Shown here: piece by piece, positions 28,312-39,400 of the stretch
Layout: every line of letters begins with the position of its first letter
Numbering within the stretch: the stretch's first letter is position 1
Program-made: the position numbers and the translations under genes
The notes under the pieces: model-generated
Databases searched by the model: none
What the model saw: only the letters and a program-made list of their open reading frames with translations
Told to the model about the DNA's origin: nothing
Assembly: GCA_001949185.1 (NCBI GenBank)
Contig: BDGG01000010.1
Coordinates: forward strand, 290,469-354,468
DNA length: 64,000 nucleotides
DNA from: Ramazzottius varieornatus
Taxonomy: Eukaryota > Tardigrada > Eutardigrada > Parachela > Ramazzottiidae
Direction: 5' to 3'

Positions 28312-28890
28312 CTAACTACCAAACAAGGAATGAGGGAGCGTTCTTTCCGCCTTCGTCCAGGTTCTCACTCGTCCATTTCCATGTCCGACTGGCTCCGTCG
28401 TTCCCGGTTTGATACTCGAGCTGGTCCATGTGTGTGGTTGGGTTTTTGCTGTCCGTCGCGAGGGTCTTCTTCGCCGACTTGGGCTCGCCCTCCGAACCTG
28501 GTTGTACCGACGGGAGGGTGATCTGCCTGGCTCAGCGGGTCCAGGTTCTGGTGGCTGTTCGGGGGCCACCCTCCTCCGCAGTTCCGAAGGGCTTGCGCGG
28601 TGGGCCGATCGACCCCAAGTTGATCTTCACATCCGGTCGACCCATACCGACGGGGCTGTTTGTTATCGCTGATGCATGGTAGGAGCAGGCTTGAGAGACG
28701 CGAAGGCTGGACGGCTGGATGGCCGGAGCGCCAGGGCTGATGGATGTATCCGCTGAGGACCGAGGGAAAAGCCAAACGGGGGTCCTAGCGGGAAACCCAT
28801 AGGAAATCCCGTGGTCAGTCCTGACATTTGGTAAGGAGCATAGGCTCCAATCATTCCTCCAAACATGCTGAAGGGGAAATTCATAATCTG
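28312..28890 (-). other. Possible coding region, Gly/Pro/Arg-rich, frame unresolved
   Basis: After a good minus-strand acceptor (TTTTCAG at about 28891) the frame reads MNFPFSMFGGMIGAYAPYQM and further FPMGFPLGPP-type residues, stopping at 28663. The same frame reopens as a Pro/Arg/Ser-rich segment ending at 28312. Another frame ends in a Lys/Arg/Asp/Glu tail at 28365. I cannot tell whether this is a host exon, two exons around a small intron, or part of a retrotransposon 3' end. Confidence 0.3.
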
Positions 28891-28992
28891 AAAATAGCAT
28901 TTGGTTACTTCCTATGGCCGGTCATCTGTCCATTTGTTACGAAGCCGTGAGTGCAAAGAGCGCGGAAGCGCTCTCAGAGGCATGTAGGCGTG

Positions 28993-29697
28993 TCATGCGC
29001 TACTGATCACCAGTGAAGGAGTTTGAACAGGATGACCCAATACTTTATGGAAGAACTTTGCGAATAGAAGACAAGCAGGCACGTGTGCAGCAGTTAGACA
29101 TCGCACCAGACACGGAGCTAAGTCGATACAGCTCGAGAACCCGAGTTCGCAGAGGTCGCCTGTAAGGTCTGGACGAGGACCGTCAAAGAGAGGACATATA
29201 GTCATAAAATGCGGTATGTTCTCGATTCCGACTAAGCAGAGACGGCACTTCCGGTCTTCCCGGTGAACGCGAGTGGTGGGTGATCCCCATCGGCCCGTTT
29301 CAACTGACAGATTGAACGATGATAAAAGAACGCGGCACAACGTGTGCACCAGTCCAACAAGGAACTTAGAACTGTCGGAAAGCCAACCTGGCAGAGCATC
29401 GGAAGGGAGAACTTTCACAAGAAGGTCGAGCTTTGGTGAGAGAGCAACCATTCCGTGAGTTGCTGTTAGAAACTGGTTCTTGGCTAATGCGAAGAACTCA
29501 GAGTGGTTAAAGCAGGATATTTTCGCCATTATACAAGACGGAGGCTCGTCCTCTGACGTCATGCATTCAATTTCTTTCTTCCCGGTTTCAGTTATCGGAC
29601 ATAATTCCCACCTAACTGAACTTACGAATACAGTATTCAGCGGGAACAAAGCAGCATATTTTGAAGAAGCTAGATATAAATGAAAACATGAAACCAT
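28993..29697 (-). mobile_element. Remnant of a non-LTR retrotransposon (3' end of ORF2)
   Basis: A minus-strand frame of 234 codons contains CRLCLVGIENIPHFMTICP. This CxxC-x8-H-x4-C zinc-binding motif with following R-P-L residues is typical of the domain after the reverse transcriptase in LINE-type elements. No reverse transcriptase core lies upstream, so only a 5'-truncated copy is present. The (TATC)n tract near 28100 on the same strand may be its tail, although about 900 bp lie between. Confidence 0.6.
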
Positions 29698-29757
29698 CAG
29701 TCCTGGCAGGTTACAAGTCGAGAGTCCCAGGAGAAGTGGGGAACTGGGAATCCGTGA

Positions 29758-30944
29758 TCACTCGTAGTACCCGTTCTTCAGCGCCGCAAGAAGGTCTTTG
29801 ATGACGCTGGCGTCTCCTTTCTCCAAAAGGTTGTCAACTGGACCAGCAGTCATCGCCGCCTTAAAGTTCTTCAGCAGGAACTTTAGGGCTGCTAGTTTCA
29901 GGTCAGCGGCAGAAAACTTGTCGCCCAATTGCAGCAGTCGACCAAATTTTCCATGTTGATACCAGCGATCAGATCCTCTTCGCAATGCTCCTTCAAGTCG
30001 GACATTTCGTACTTTTCCGCCGCCTTCAACAGACCCACTGCTTCCTCCTTCAAGATCTCCAGCCCTTTGTAGTACATATACTTCAACAAGGCATCCAAGG
30101 TCTTGGTGGAAATGTCCTCCAGGACATAGCGACCCGTCCGACATTCTTCCATGTTCGAGTCAAATATACGCTCGAATACGGGAGAGGTCACCGCTAAGAT
30201 GACTTTGTGGACGGGTCGTTCTGTTCCGTCTGCCGACACCAGCACGAGATGCCGACCGGTGGGTGAGTTGTACAGTTTCACATTCTTGTTCGGCAGCGAC
30301 TCGACCATTGGACACTGAAGCTCTCTTCCGGGCTCCAGCATCAGGCTGACGGAGCCGATCTAAACATGGATCTTCATGGTATCGTTCGGAAGAACCAGCA
30401 AAGGAACTTCAGTCCAGATCTTCTTATGGCTGACGCTCAGGATTTCGATCGTGTTGTATTCCTTGGTAAGAGACGCGGTGCCGTGTGCATAAGTCCGGAA
30501 GTAAGGGTGACTTGCAAGTAGCTCAAAGGAGGTGTCGTCCTTGAAGCTAAAAGGGTAAAAAATGGTGGTGTTTAATCTTTTTGATGACTACTTGAATTGA
30601 ATTGCAACTTGGTGATAACATGAAACACGAACGTGTTTCTGCAGCCTTCGCTATATGACCATATACCTTATATGATAATCCACTGTGTAGGTTTGTCCTT
30701 TGTTCATCAAATAGTTCACCCTGAAGCCGAACTCAATCCATGTACCACAGCCTGTTTCCTGTCGTCGTGGGATGACGTACAGACTCAGCTGTGAATGGAA
30801 CACGGTGATGCTGTTTGAAACGATGGTAGATGTTTGGTCCTTCAGCGTGGAAAATTGGGGGATGTCCAGGTTCATGACAGCCATCAGGTGCGAATCTGGA
30901 CCCTGAAACTCGATAGTTGTTTTCACAACGCTCGTCGCTGCCAT
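29758..30944 (-). pseudogene. MATH-BTB (SPOP-like) gene, broken
   Basis: SPOP-type proteins bring substrates to cullin-3 ubiquitin ligases through MATH (substrate) and BTB (cullin) domains. Exon 1 (30944-30667, starting MAATSVVKTTIEFQG) and exon 2 from 30546 join in frame and encode a divergent MATH domain. An in-frame TAG at 30362-30360 then interrupts it between MKIHV and IGSVSLML, where family members read straight through. The BTB domain follows in the same frame (VHKVILAVTSPVFERIF, ALLKYMYYKG). Near 29930-29942 the frame shifts: NMENLVDC continues meaningfully only in another frame (LQLGDKFSAADLKLAAL) to a stop at 29758. One nonsense plus one frameshift argue for a pseudogene; sequencing error at both sites is the alternative. 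Confidence 0.72.
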
Positions 30945-31880
30945 CTTGAGCTGTTTACAAGAAAGGACGCAGAGGAACCGACACAAGTGACTGTGTTTCG
31001 GAAATTCGACTGCGCTGGAATGATATTTTTCTCACGGAACGGAAGAATATGTAGCTGATCTACGCGTGAATGTGCATACGTCGAGTACGAGAAGGAATGC
31101 GTGCGAAGCTCGCAGTGACAGTGTTACAGCTTGGACGCAACAAGTGACGCCCTACTGTTTATTGTGGAGAACGATCGACCCTATAGGCCAACTTGCTCTT
31201 ACGCGCGTATGAGAAGGTTGTTGGTTTTTAAGGGTGGCCGAGGGCAAACGTCAGTAGAGCTTGAAGAACAATTCTGCGATCACGATGCTTCCGGCGCTGG
31301 ACCAAATTCTCGTAAGCGCTTACAGAGCAGAAAACTTCGAAGTGTAGCGTGAGGATACATACCATGGGATCCTCGCTTCATGCGGAAAGTTAATCAAGAA
31401 AAAGGGGTTGCGAGAGTGATAAGAGAGGACGCGATCCGTATACAGCTATATGGCTATATACAGTACGTGTATGACAAAACGTGGCGGACGACACTGCAGC
31501 TTCCACAACGTGTCATTTCTGATGGCTGTCGGCGCACTTACGACGGCCATCTTGAAAACCTGGTGTCCTCGAAGGGTATGAATCGAGCCTTTGCTCTGGC
31601 CTTCGTACGATTTTTCGGTCGAAGCATTTCATTGATTTGTCCGTATGCTGTTGTGAGGTCGCAATACGATTATCATTGTCTCAGACCACGGCGAATAAAA
31701 TATATGACACAGTAATCAGAAATGCAGTGGAACACGTGGCTACGTGGTAGCATCTGCAAGCAAATAACGTTATCTAGCATCGAGCATTCTCGTCATCGCG
31801 AGTTTAGCTCCTGCGGACAACTGCAGCACAGCTGCTTACAACATTAAGAATTTATCCGAAGTATACCAATCCAAATAAGA
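30945..31880. other. Stretch without a recognised gene
   Basis: Short frames only, none recognised. It separates the 5' end of the MATH-BTB pseudogene from the 3' end of the NPAS4-like gene. Confidence 0.5.
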
Positions 31881-34800
31881 TCAAAGCGTCAAGCCCTGCG
31901 AAGAAGCGCCATATGTTGACGAGAGCAGCTCGTTGTACAAGGCTTGCAGGACATCGTAGTTCTGACCGGCGAACTGTTCATTGAGGAGCGTAGGTGTCTG
32001 CGGTCCATACAGACCCAACGAAGGAGGGGACAGAAGGTTGTTGAGGCTCATGGGCGAGGTTGTCGTCGGTTGCGCCTGTGGCACGTGTTGTTCCTGCTCC
32101 GATGGTGAGATACACTGGTACTGACGGGTGTCCAGCGACATCTGCCGTAGCTGCTTTGGCACTTGGGACTGCAGACCTTCCTTCTCTGCGTACCATTGCG
32201 AAAGACTTTGCTTGGCTGCAGGTTGGGGTGTACTGCTTCGACTCTGAACTTCTGCCTTGGCTTCGGTCTTCTTCCGCTTTCTGCTGTTCTTCTTGACAGG
32301 TGAAGTAAGTGCAGGTTTTGGTGATGGTTTTCGAGCGGAGAAAGACGGGTCTTGCGCCTTCGGCTTCTTGCATATTTTTGGCGGGTTCTTTGACGATGAG
32401 GTCAAAGCATGTTGGGTCAGGACCGTTGGTTGTTCTTCTTCGGGTAGCAGAAGACTGCTAGGCGGCAGTTTGATCGGCTCGTGAAGCCAGCCGTGGTCTT
32501 GTCGCATCAGTTTGGCTTCATCGTCACTGCAGAAAGAAGACGCGGTAGAAGCCAGTTTCACATATACAAGTCGCTTGAGCGTTTCGTTGTCGCTAGTTCG
32601 ATTTTCTGGACGGAAAAGACACGATAATTTTCTACAGTCTAACACTGTGCAGTAGACCGTTCAACCTTTAGTCGAGAGTTCTGTTTCTTACAGGATAAAC
32701 TGATAGACGACAGAAATACAGCGACTGTCCACGGCTGTGGTACATCCAACGGCCATGCTTGATCCAGAGCCTTTGAAGCGTCCAGAGACATCTTTGGCTT
32801 GAGCAAACGCCGGGTGGGGTTTCACTGTTGGCGGAGAGATCTGCTGGGCCATAGCGATACCGGCTGCTGTAATCTGCATCGACAGGTGGCACCAGCGCCA
32901 TTGTCCGGTTTTGGTCATGAGGCGAACGAGGAAAAGTCCACTTTGGTCTTCCTTTCCTAGCAAAACTACAAAAAAATGAATATTATTTTACAGACCTTTG
33001 CCTTGGTCACATTCGCACCGTGAGTCATGATACGTCGGCTTTTCAAACCATCGACTCGGAATCTTTACACTTTTCTACATTAGTTTATTCAACAATTTAT
33101 TTCTGCATCAGTTTATTATTATTATGAAAGTTTCATTATCGAGGTCGAATAAACGGCTGCGAGAAGTTAAGATTGTCCGTCAGTTCTTCTGTGGTCAGCT
33201 TTTGGTTTCTTAAATATCCAGTCGGAACCTGGGTACTTACTATCCCGATGGACTTTGCGGGCTTTGGCCAGATCCTCCCAATGGACAAAATCGTACCACA
33301 GTTTTCCCACCAACTCGGTGTTTGGATATTCCAGATTCTCCTCCGCTTTACTGGAAATTTTACACATGGTTCGAACACCAACAAAATCAATAGATGGAAA
33401 AGAGAAGCTTATTCGATAGCTCACTGCGAAGGGAAAGTAGACAGAATCCGCATATCGGTATGATGGAAGCTGGTGAAAGACGTGTTAGCCGAGATGGACA
33501 GCGGTTGGCGGTTCTCCACTGTTAGTACTGACTGACAAACAGCGGCAAAGATGGCTTCGTTCTGGACCATGTCTACAGATCTTGACTCGAAGTACTGAGG
33601 GATGAGACCGCTAAGTGAAGAGCGGTTCCAAGGCAGAAAACGCCCACGAACCATGATAGCCTAAAAAGCTATTTCTTGAAAACAACGCTGTGGAACGCAA
33701 AAGCGAAGATCTTACTTTTTGGTCGGCCAGTCGGTTGACTTTCCTGACATTTTTGGACGCGTTGATTCGAGCTATGAATAGGCGGTCTTGGTGTGGATCG
33801 ATTGTACCGGTGGAGTTCGCTGGAAGTTCGCTCAAAAGCTGAGAAAGACTGTCGATTCCGTCTTCGGTCTTAACATGGAAAGACGGATCGGAAGGCAGGC
33901 GAAGTTGCTTTTGTATCGGGGCGTGGTCACGTGGGTCCACCAAGTCGTACAAGTTGTCACCGTGGGACAATAGGTCCTCCTGCGGCCAGAAAACGTCAGA
34001 AAGGTTAAAGTAGACCAGCCTAGTGGAAATATGATTTTAACACTTTCAGCACGATCGTTTTCATGTTTGCAGAATACTACCGTCCTCTTTGTGTATACAA
34101 GAATCTTATTGGCTGGTATCGTGTTGCGGAGGCTGGTCTAACCAATAGGCAATTCTCGAAATTTCAAATTCGGATAATTGGCAGCACATGAACGCTATTT
34201 TCTTCGTTGTATCTGGTACTCGACACAAGAAAACAATTCTGTCTCTTCTCTACACCATTTCCTTGGTCCAGCGTACTGTACACGTCTCGCCTCTGTTTGA
34301 TTCGGTATGACCATCGGACGTTAACTGGCGTTACATCATTTTACGGTGTGCAAAAGGCGATGCTCAAAAGAACTTGGTAAAAAAGTAGGTTGAAGATGAT
34401 TCATGAGCAAAAATTGTTGCGCGAACAGCGAACAGCATGGCGTCGTATGTGTACACGGTGAGAAGTCAATCTTGCTGGTTAGCGTCTTGAGGATCTGACG
34501 CTTGGCCGGGCTACAAGACGGCGGACAAGCCCTTCGTCAATGACAGTCATCAAAGCATGGAAAGTGGGTCTTGTTGATAATTCACGGTCGCTTTTACGGA
34601 ACTTAAAGCAAAAGCACAACCCGGACCTAACCTCAAATTCTACTGCTTCAATGATCTTCATTTGAGACAAAAGACCCCACATGCCACACCAACTTTCTGT
34701 TTCCAGTCAACTCTTTGTTTCATTGCGGTTTAGTGTTTCAACCTTGGACAATGAAGATCCGCCCAATCCACTACGGAGTTCCAACAGATATCAAACCGGA

Positions 34801-35425
34801 TAACCGAATATCAGAATGTTTGAGACGCATTGAGATAAGCTCGCCAAAATCTTTGCCAAGCGGCGCAAGATGTCAACCGTTTACACTACACGCGTGCGCC
34901 ACTTGGGACAACAAGCTCGTTTTCAAGCTGCGCACCGTGTGAGCCAAGCACACCGAAAAGGTGCGCCACTTGGGAAACAAGTTTGTTGAGTTTGTTTTCC
35001 GAGCTACCATCTTGTCCAGCTCATAGAACTGAGAAACAGTTTCAATGTACAGCACAAAGTTTTTTGATTTTACGCAAACGTTTCGGACTTACGAATTTGA
35101 GGCCGAAGACGTCTTGAGCTTTCTCGCCGATGTACAGCAACTTCCCGCTTTGAGTGCACAGCATCAGTGAGTTGTTGAATGCTTCGCCGACATCGACGGT
35201 ATCCAGAATACTTTTGGGTTCTTTGAGCCAGCTCTTGTCCCCTTGCGCCAGGGTGGTGCACTTCCGTATGTACACGCACAGGCAGGCCATAAGCTGAAGT
35301 TGCGAAAGACGATGGCGAGTAGCCACAGGAAAAGGCAAGAGGTCGCGCAAGACATTCATTTCCGCATTTATCAGGTCACGGCGCTGCTTGCTTTGCCGCT
35401 TGCTCGACCTGTCAAATTGAAGCAT
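31881..35425 (-). CDS. NPAS4: bHLH-PAS transcription factor, NPAS4/dysfusion type
   Basis: Exons (5' to 3'): 35425-35093, 33979-33716, 33660-33425, 33350-33241, 32965-32692, 32592-31881; all in frame, 642 residues. The basic helix-loop-helix (RSSKRQSKQRRDLINAEMN, then LRDLLP, then YIRKC) matches the NPAS4 pattern RSTKGASKARRDQINAE. PAS-A spans the exon 1/2 junction (GKLLYIGEKAQDVFGL, then NLYDLVDPRDH). PAS-B spans exons 3-5 (ELVGKLWYDFVHWEDL, TGQWRWCHL). The C-terminal exon is Ser/Pro/Gln-rich with Lys clusters, probably nuclear import and activation. Family members heterodimerise with ARNT. An acceptor-like TTGACAG sits just before RSSK, so an upstream first exon may replace the first five residues. 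Intron 1 (1.1 kb) holds two foldback elements. Confidence 0.88.
34858..34904. repeat. GTGGCGCA foldback element, NPAS4-like intron 1 (first of a pair)
   Basis: Core of 47 bp: AAGCGGCGCA ... CGTGCGCCACTT. The right flank (GGGACAACAAGCTCG) leads straight into the next copy. Confidence 0.75.
34925..34971. repeat. GTGGCGCA foldback element, NPAS4-like intron 1 (second of a pair)
   Basis: Core of 47 bp: AAGCTGCGCACC ... GGTGCGCCACTT. It starts 67 bp after the first copy. The right flank GGGAAACAAGTTTGTTGAG matches the family tail. Confidence 0.75.
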
Positions 35426-36428
35426 GTTGCGTCAGACTCGATATTAAGTGATCAGAAATTTCAAAATCTGAAAAGTTTTTGCCCTACCTGTCCCATATTA
35501 AAGGATCGGACGACGAGTCCACATACTCGGAGATATCGTCGAAATCCATATCCAGTTCTTACACGGATTTTCCCGCCCGGGCCTTCGAATGGTATACCAC
35601 AACCTTAGCTTGTTTCCTTCGACGAAAATTTAGGGAACGGCTCAGTTTCACATGCAGATCACTTTCTAAAGTACGGGAGACTCGTAAAAGAAAGTGAAGT
35701 ATCCGATTGGATAATCATCAATACCTCCGGTTTCGGTTGAACGATTTTGAGAACATCGTATCATAGCTGTAACACTTTCCAGTAAAGACTGTTCGACTAG
35801 GTTCGAATGAAGGTCGCCTTCAGAGTGTAACTGACCGTAGCGGCGGAGATTATGGTGTCACAGTTGTACGAAGAACACTTCGGCCAACTGCCACTGTCCA
35901 GCTAACCAAGTGCTACCTCTTCAAGGCTTCAGAGCTCGAAACAGATGAAACCTCCGCCACTTCTTCTCATTATGAAACTTAGATACAACAGCCGATGGTC
36001 GTCTTCGTCCGAGCCTCGGCTGCTGTGGTGTACGAGTCGATAGCCTCAGGACGAAAAAGTACGCCGCGTAGTCCGCATTTCGAAAGCAATGTCACCGGTG
36101 CTCAGACTTCGAGCATACGGGCCAGTATACGTAGTAATAACCGAAACATATCATCAGACTTTAATCGGCAACATGAAACCCCAGACGAGGACAGAAGTTA
36201 AGGCTTCGAACGCCACACCTCAATCATCTTCCAATCTAACAAGCACGTCAACATCATAAAAAGTTATGTACAGTACAGCACTAAGATAATTAAAGTGGTT
36301 AGCTAATCACAGGGATATAACTGAAAATTAATCGATATGTTTTAAATGAAAACCATTCAGTGGAATGGGAAGCTAAGATCATAAAGGTGAACTCACACGA
36401 AACGTTGAAGGTGGAAAATGATTGCAAT
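35426..36428. other. Region between NPAS4-like and beta-adaptin genes
   Basis: No convincing exon. It should hold the promoter and any 5' non-coding exon of the NPAS4-like gene plus the 3' UTR of beta adaptin (stop at 36429). Confidence 0.5.
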
Positions 36429-39400
36429 TTACGTGAGAAGGATGCCCTGGAAGGCTTCTAAGACGCCCATGTAGACGTCAGGTACGCGGGATTTGAGAGC
36501 CAGTGTGTGGCCACTGGCGATGGCGTTCAGCTTCAGCTCGCACAAAATCCATATGCCGATGGTCATCTTCAGCGATAGGTACACCAACTGCCGACCGTCA
36601 GTCGTCAGCTTCGTTACTGTGAAGATGTTGTTACCTTGCAGCTTGCTGCTGATCGCATCTGAAGGGGAAAAGGTAGGAATGAAATTATAGACTAAAAACC
36701 ATCACTTGCGACATCGGTAAACGGATTCACCCAGATCGTATTCCTAAGTGGCGCACGTTCTCAGCCAACATCGATGAAAACGTACGCCACTTGATAAAAC
36801 GATCTGAGTAAAAACATTAATTTACCGACGTGAAACTCATCATTTCGATAAATCTGCCCGGATAAAACAACGCGCAGAGTTTTCTACGGACGAACGAGAT
36901 TTAAGTAAGATCCGCCAGATTGCTCCGGTATATAATACAGTAGAATTGTGGAAGCAGTTCGCAATTGTCAATTTTCGACGATGTTCTTCTGCTATTCAAG
37001 TGTACCATACTTCAATTACTTACCGGGATCGGTCAGGCCCGTGTGGATTTCAAACTGCTTTTCATTCTCCGAGGGTATATCCTTCCATGTGGCCAAGAAG
37101 ACTCCTTTCTCCATCAAGCCCTCTTCCACGAAGAAGACATGCATAGGAACCAAGCAGGCAAAGTAGTGCACGCCAATATTATTCTTCAGCGCCACCTACA
37201 AACCATCAAACCCACTCACGCCTGTTATTCCTCAACCACTCAACCAAATACTCAAGCAAGAAATCAGCGGACCAATATGAATAACGATCTAAACGGTCTG
37301 TAATACCTGCAAATTCGTCAAAGGGTTCTGTTTGACAATCTCGCCCGTAATATTCAACGTCAGCGAAGTCTCCGCAGTCTGGTTGGGCGGTAAAGGACTT
37401 CGTACATTCAAAGGCGAAGCTGGCGTCAGTCCGAAACTACAAAAAAGAAAACAGATTTGCCCAACAGACAGAGGGGCCGCCAGCAAACGACTAGTCGTTT
37501 TCCGATGTGGCGCATACCGGCAGTAATCATACCAATCACATGCACCACTTGAGACAATTATCATTTACCTATCTGCTGACGTCTCAAATGAGTCGAAAGA
37601 AGTAACTCTTACCTGTTTTTGTTCAAGCGAATGTCGAAGTCAGTCATAGGTTGCAACGCCCTGTTCGCCAGCGTCAGTTCCATAACCACCTGCCGGTTCT
37701 TCCTAGAGAAAGTCCCTTGGACTTCCAGCCCCTTCCCTTGTGCCGGGTTCAGCCAGACTTGTTTCGGTGCGGCGTAGCCCGTCATGGTGCTCAGACCGAG
37801 CGTACCGAAGATGTCGCCCAGCAGACCCCCTGCGTCCACCGTTGAACCTTGGTGGCTGGCTCCATATCCACCCGTCAGTTCCGCCAGACCGGTACTACCA
37901 GTTCCCGTGTTGTAGACGTTACTCATGCTGGATGAAGTCGATCCATCGGACAAACCCAGCTGAAAAGTCAAAAACGGGCACATTGACGATGTTGCAACAA
38001 CTACGCGCCGCTCTCATTACTGTACTCGCACTGTCAGACACGATGGATGAGACCTGGTGGGTGCATTTTTCTACAGTATTTCATGGATCTAAAGAAGGGG
38101 GAGGTCGGCAGATGATTTCTCCAGGGTCGTAGTCTCAAGTGGCGCACGTTTTTGATGTTATTGATTGAGAGCGTACGCCACTTCAGCAAACGATCCGCGT
38201 GAGTTCGTTTGCCGACGTCCCGACTGTCTGCTTGGAAATTCTAGCATTGGGGTTTGGGAAAGGCTTACCAAGCTGTCCAAGTCAGCGCCCAGCAAGTCTT
38301 GTCCGGCCGTGGGCATCGGAGCACCCACCCCACCAACTCCCATGGTGAAGCCTGAGGGTGGACCGCTCGGCGAACTCAGGTCCAACGACAGTAGGTCTCC
38401 GATCAGCGAATCCTGGTTCGGGATGACTTGTCCCGCTCCGCGCATTCCATTCTCCATACCCGTCGGACTTCCACCTACAACGTACCCAAACCCCCACGTC
38501 AAAACCATCCCCAACCATTAGTCTATTGTCATTTCATTATTTGGGAACTCAACAAACCAACTCGACCGGTTCGTTCTCGCAAGTGGCGCACGTTTCCAGT
38601 AATATTGGCTCATGCGTGCGCCACTTGGGAAGAAAGCTCTGCCGAGCTTCTATTTGGATTTCGTGGGATGTTTCAGTTCGATTTTATCAAGTTTTTGTTT
38701 TGGTATTACCGTTCATGGAAGGCATTCTGGCCGGCATGCTCTTCCTGGCCAGCGGTGCCCTTCCTTCAATGAAGGCCGTCGGTGGTTTATGGTACACCGA
38801 CGCCAGTGTGCCAATATGACAGCACAGTTCGTCCAGCAGTGTCGGCTCGATGACGTCCGTCTCTTCCGAGATTAATGGCTTGTCGGCCAAGACTACTTGC
38901 TTGGCGATGACGGGGTCGGTGGACAGCAGTCGCCAGTAGATGTAGCCGCGATCCCGCAAATCGGGGTTGTCGCTTTCCTGGGTGGCCAATGTCAGGACCT
39001 TCTGGACGAGTTCTTGAGTGTCCGTGGGGCGCTTCAGGAAGAGCTTGACAATGGCCGTGAGGAGCTGGAGCTGGACCTGCGTGTTTTCATCGGCGAATCC
39101 CTCCAGGAAACTCTCCAGAAGTTCGTTGGCGTTCTCGATACGTTCAGCGTACTCACCGATGATCCAAATCATCGAAGCCCTGAAATTTGATATAGTAGAA
39201 AAACGGCAGCAAATTGTCAAATTTCCTTCTCTATAGCTGGAATATCATAGAAAACCCATCGGATACTGGTCGGTTAATTTTCGCCGAGACGGCAAAAAAA
39301 CCGGGAAAAATTGGCGCAGTTATTTTTTTGGTACAGAGCGTTTCGACTTACTTGGCGTCCGGTTCATCCAGCGTGTCTAAATTTTCGCACAACGTGGAGA

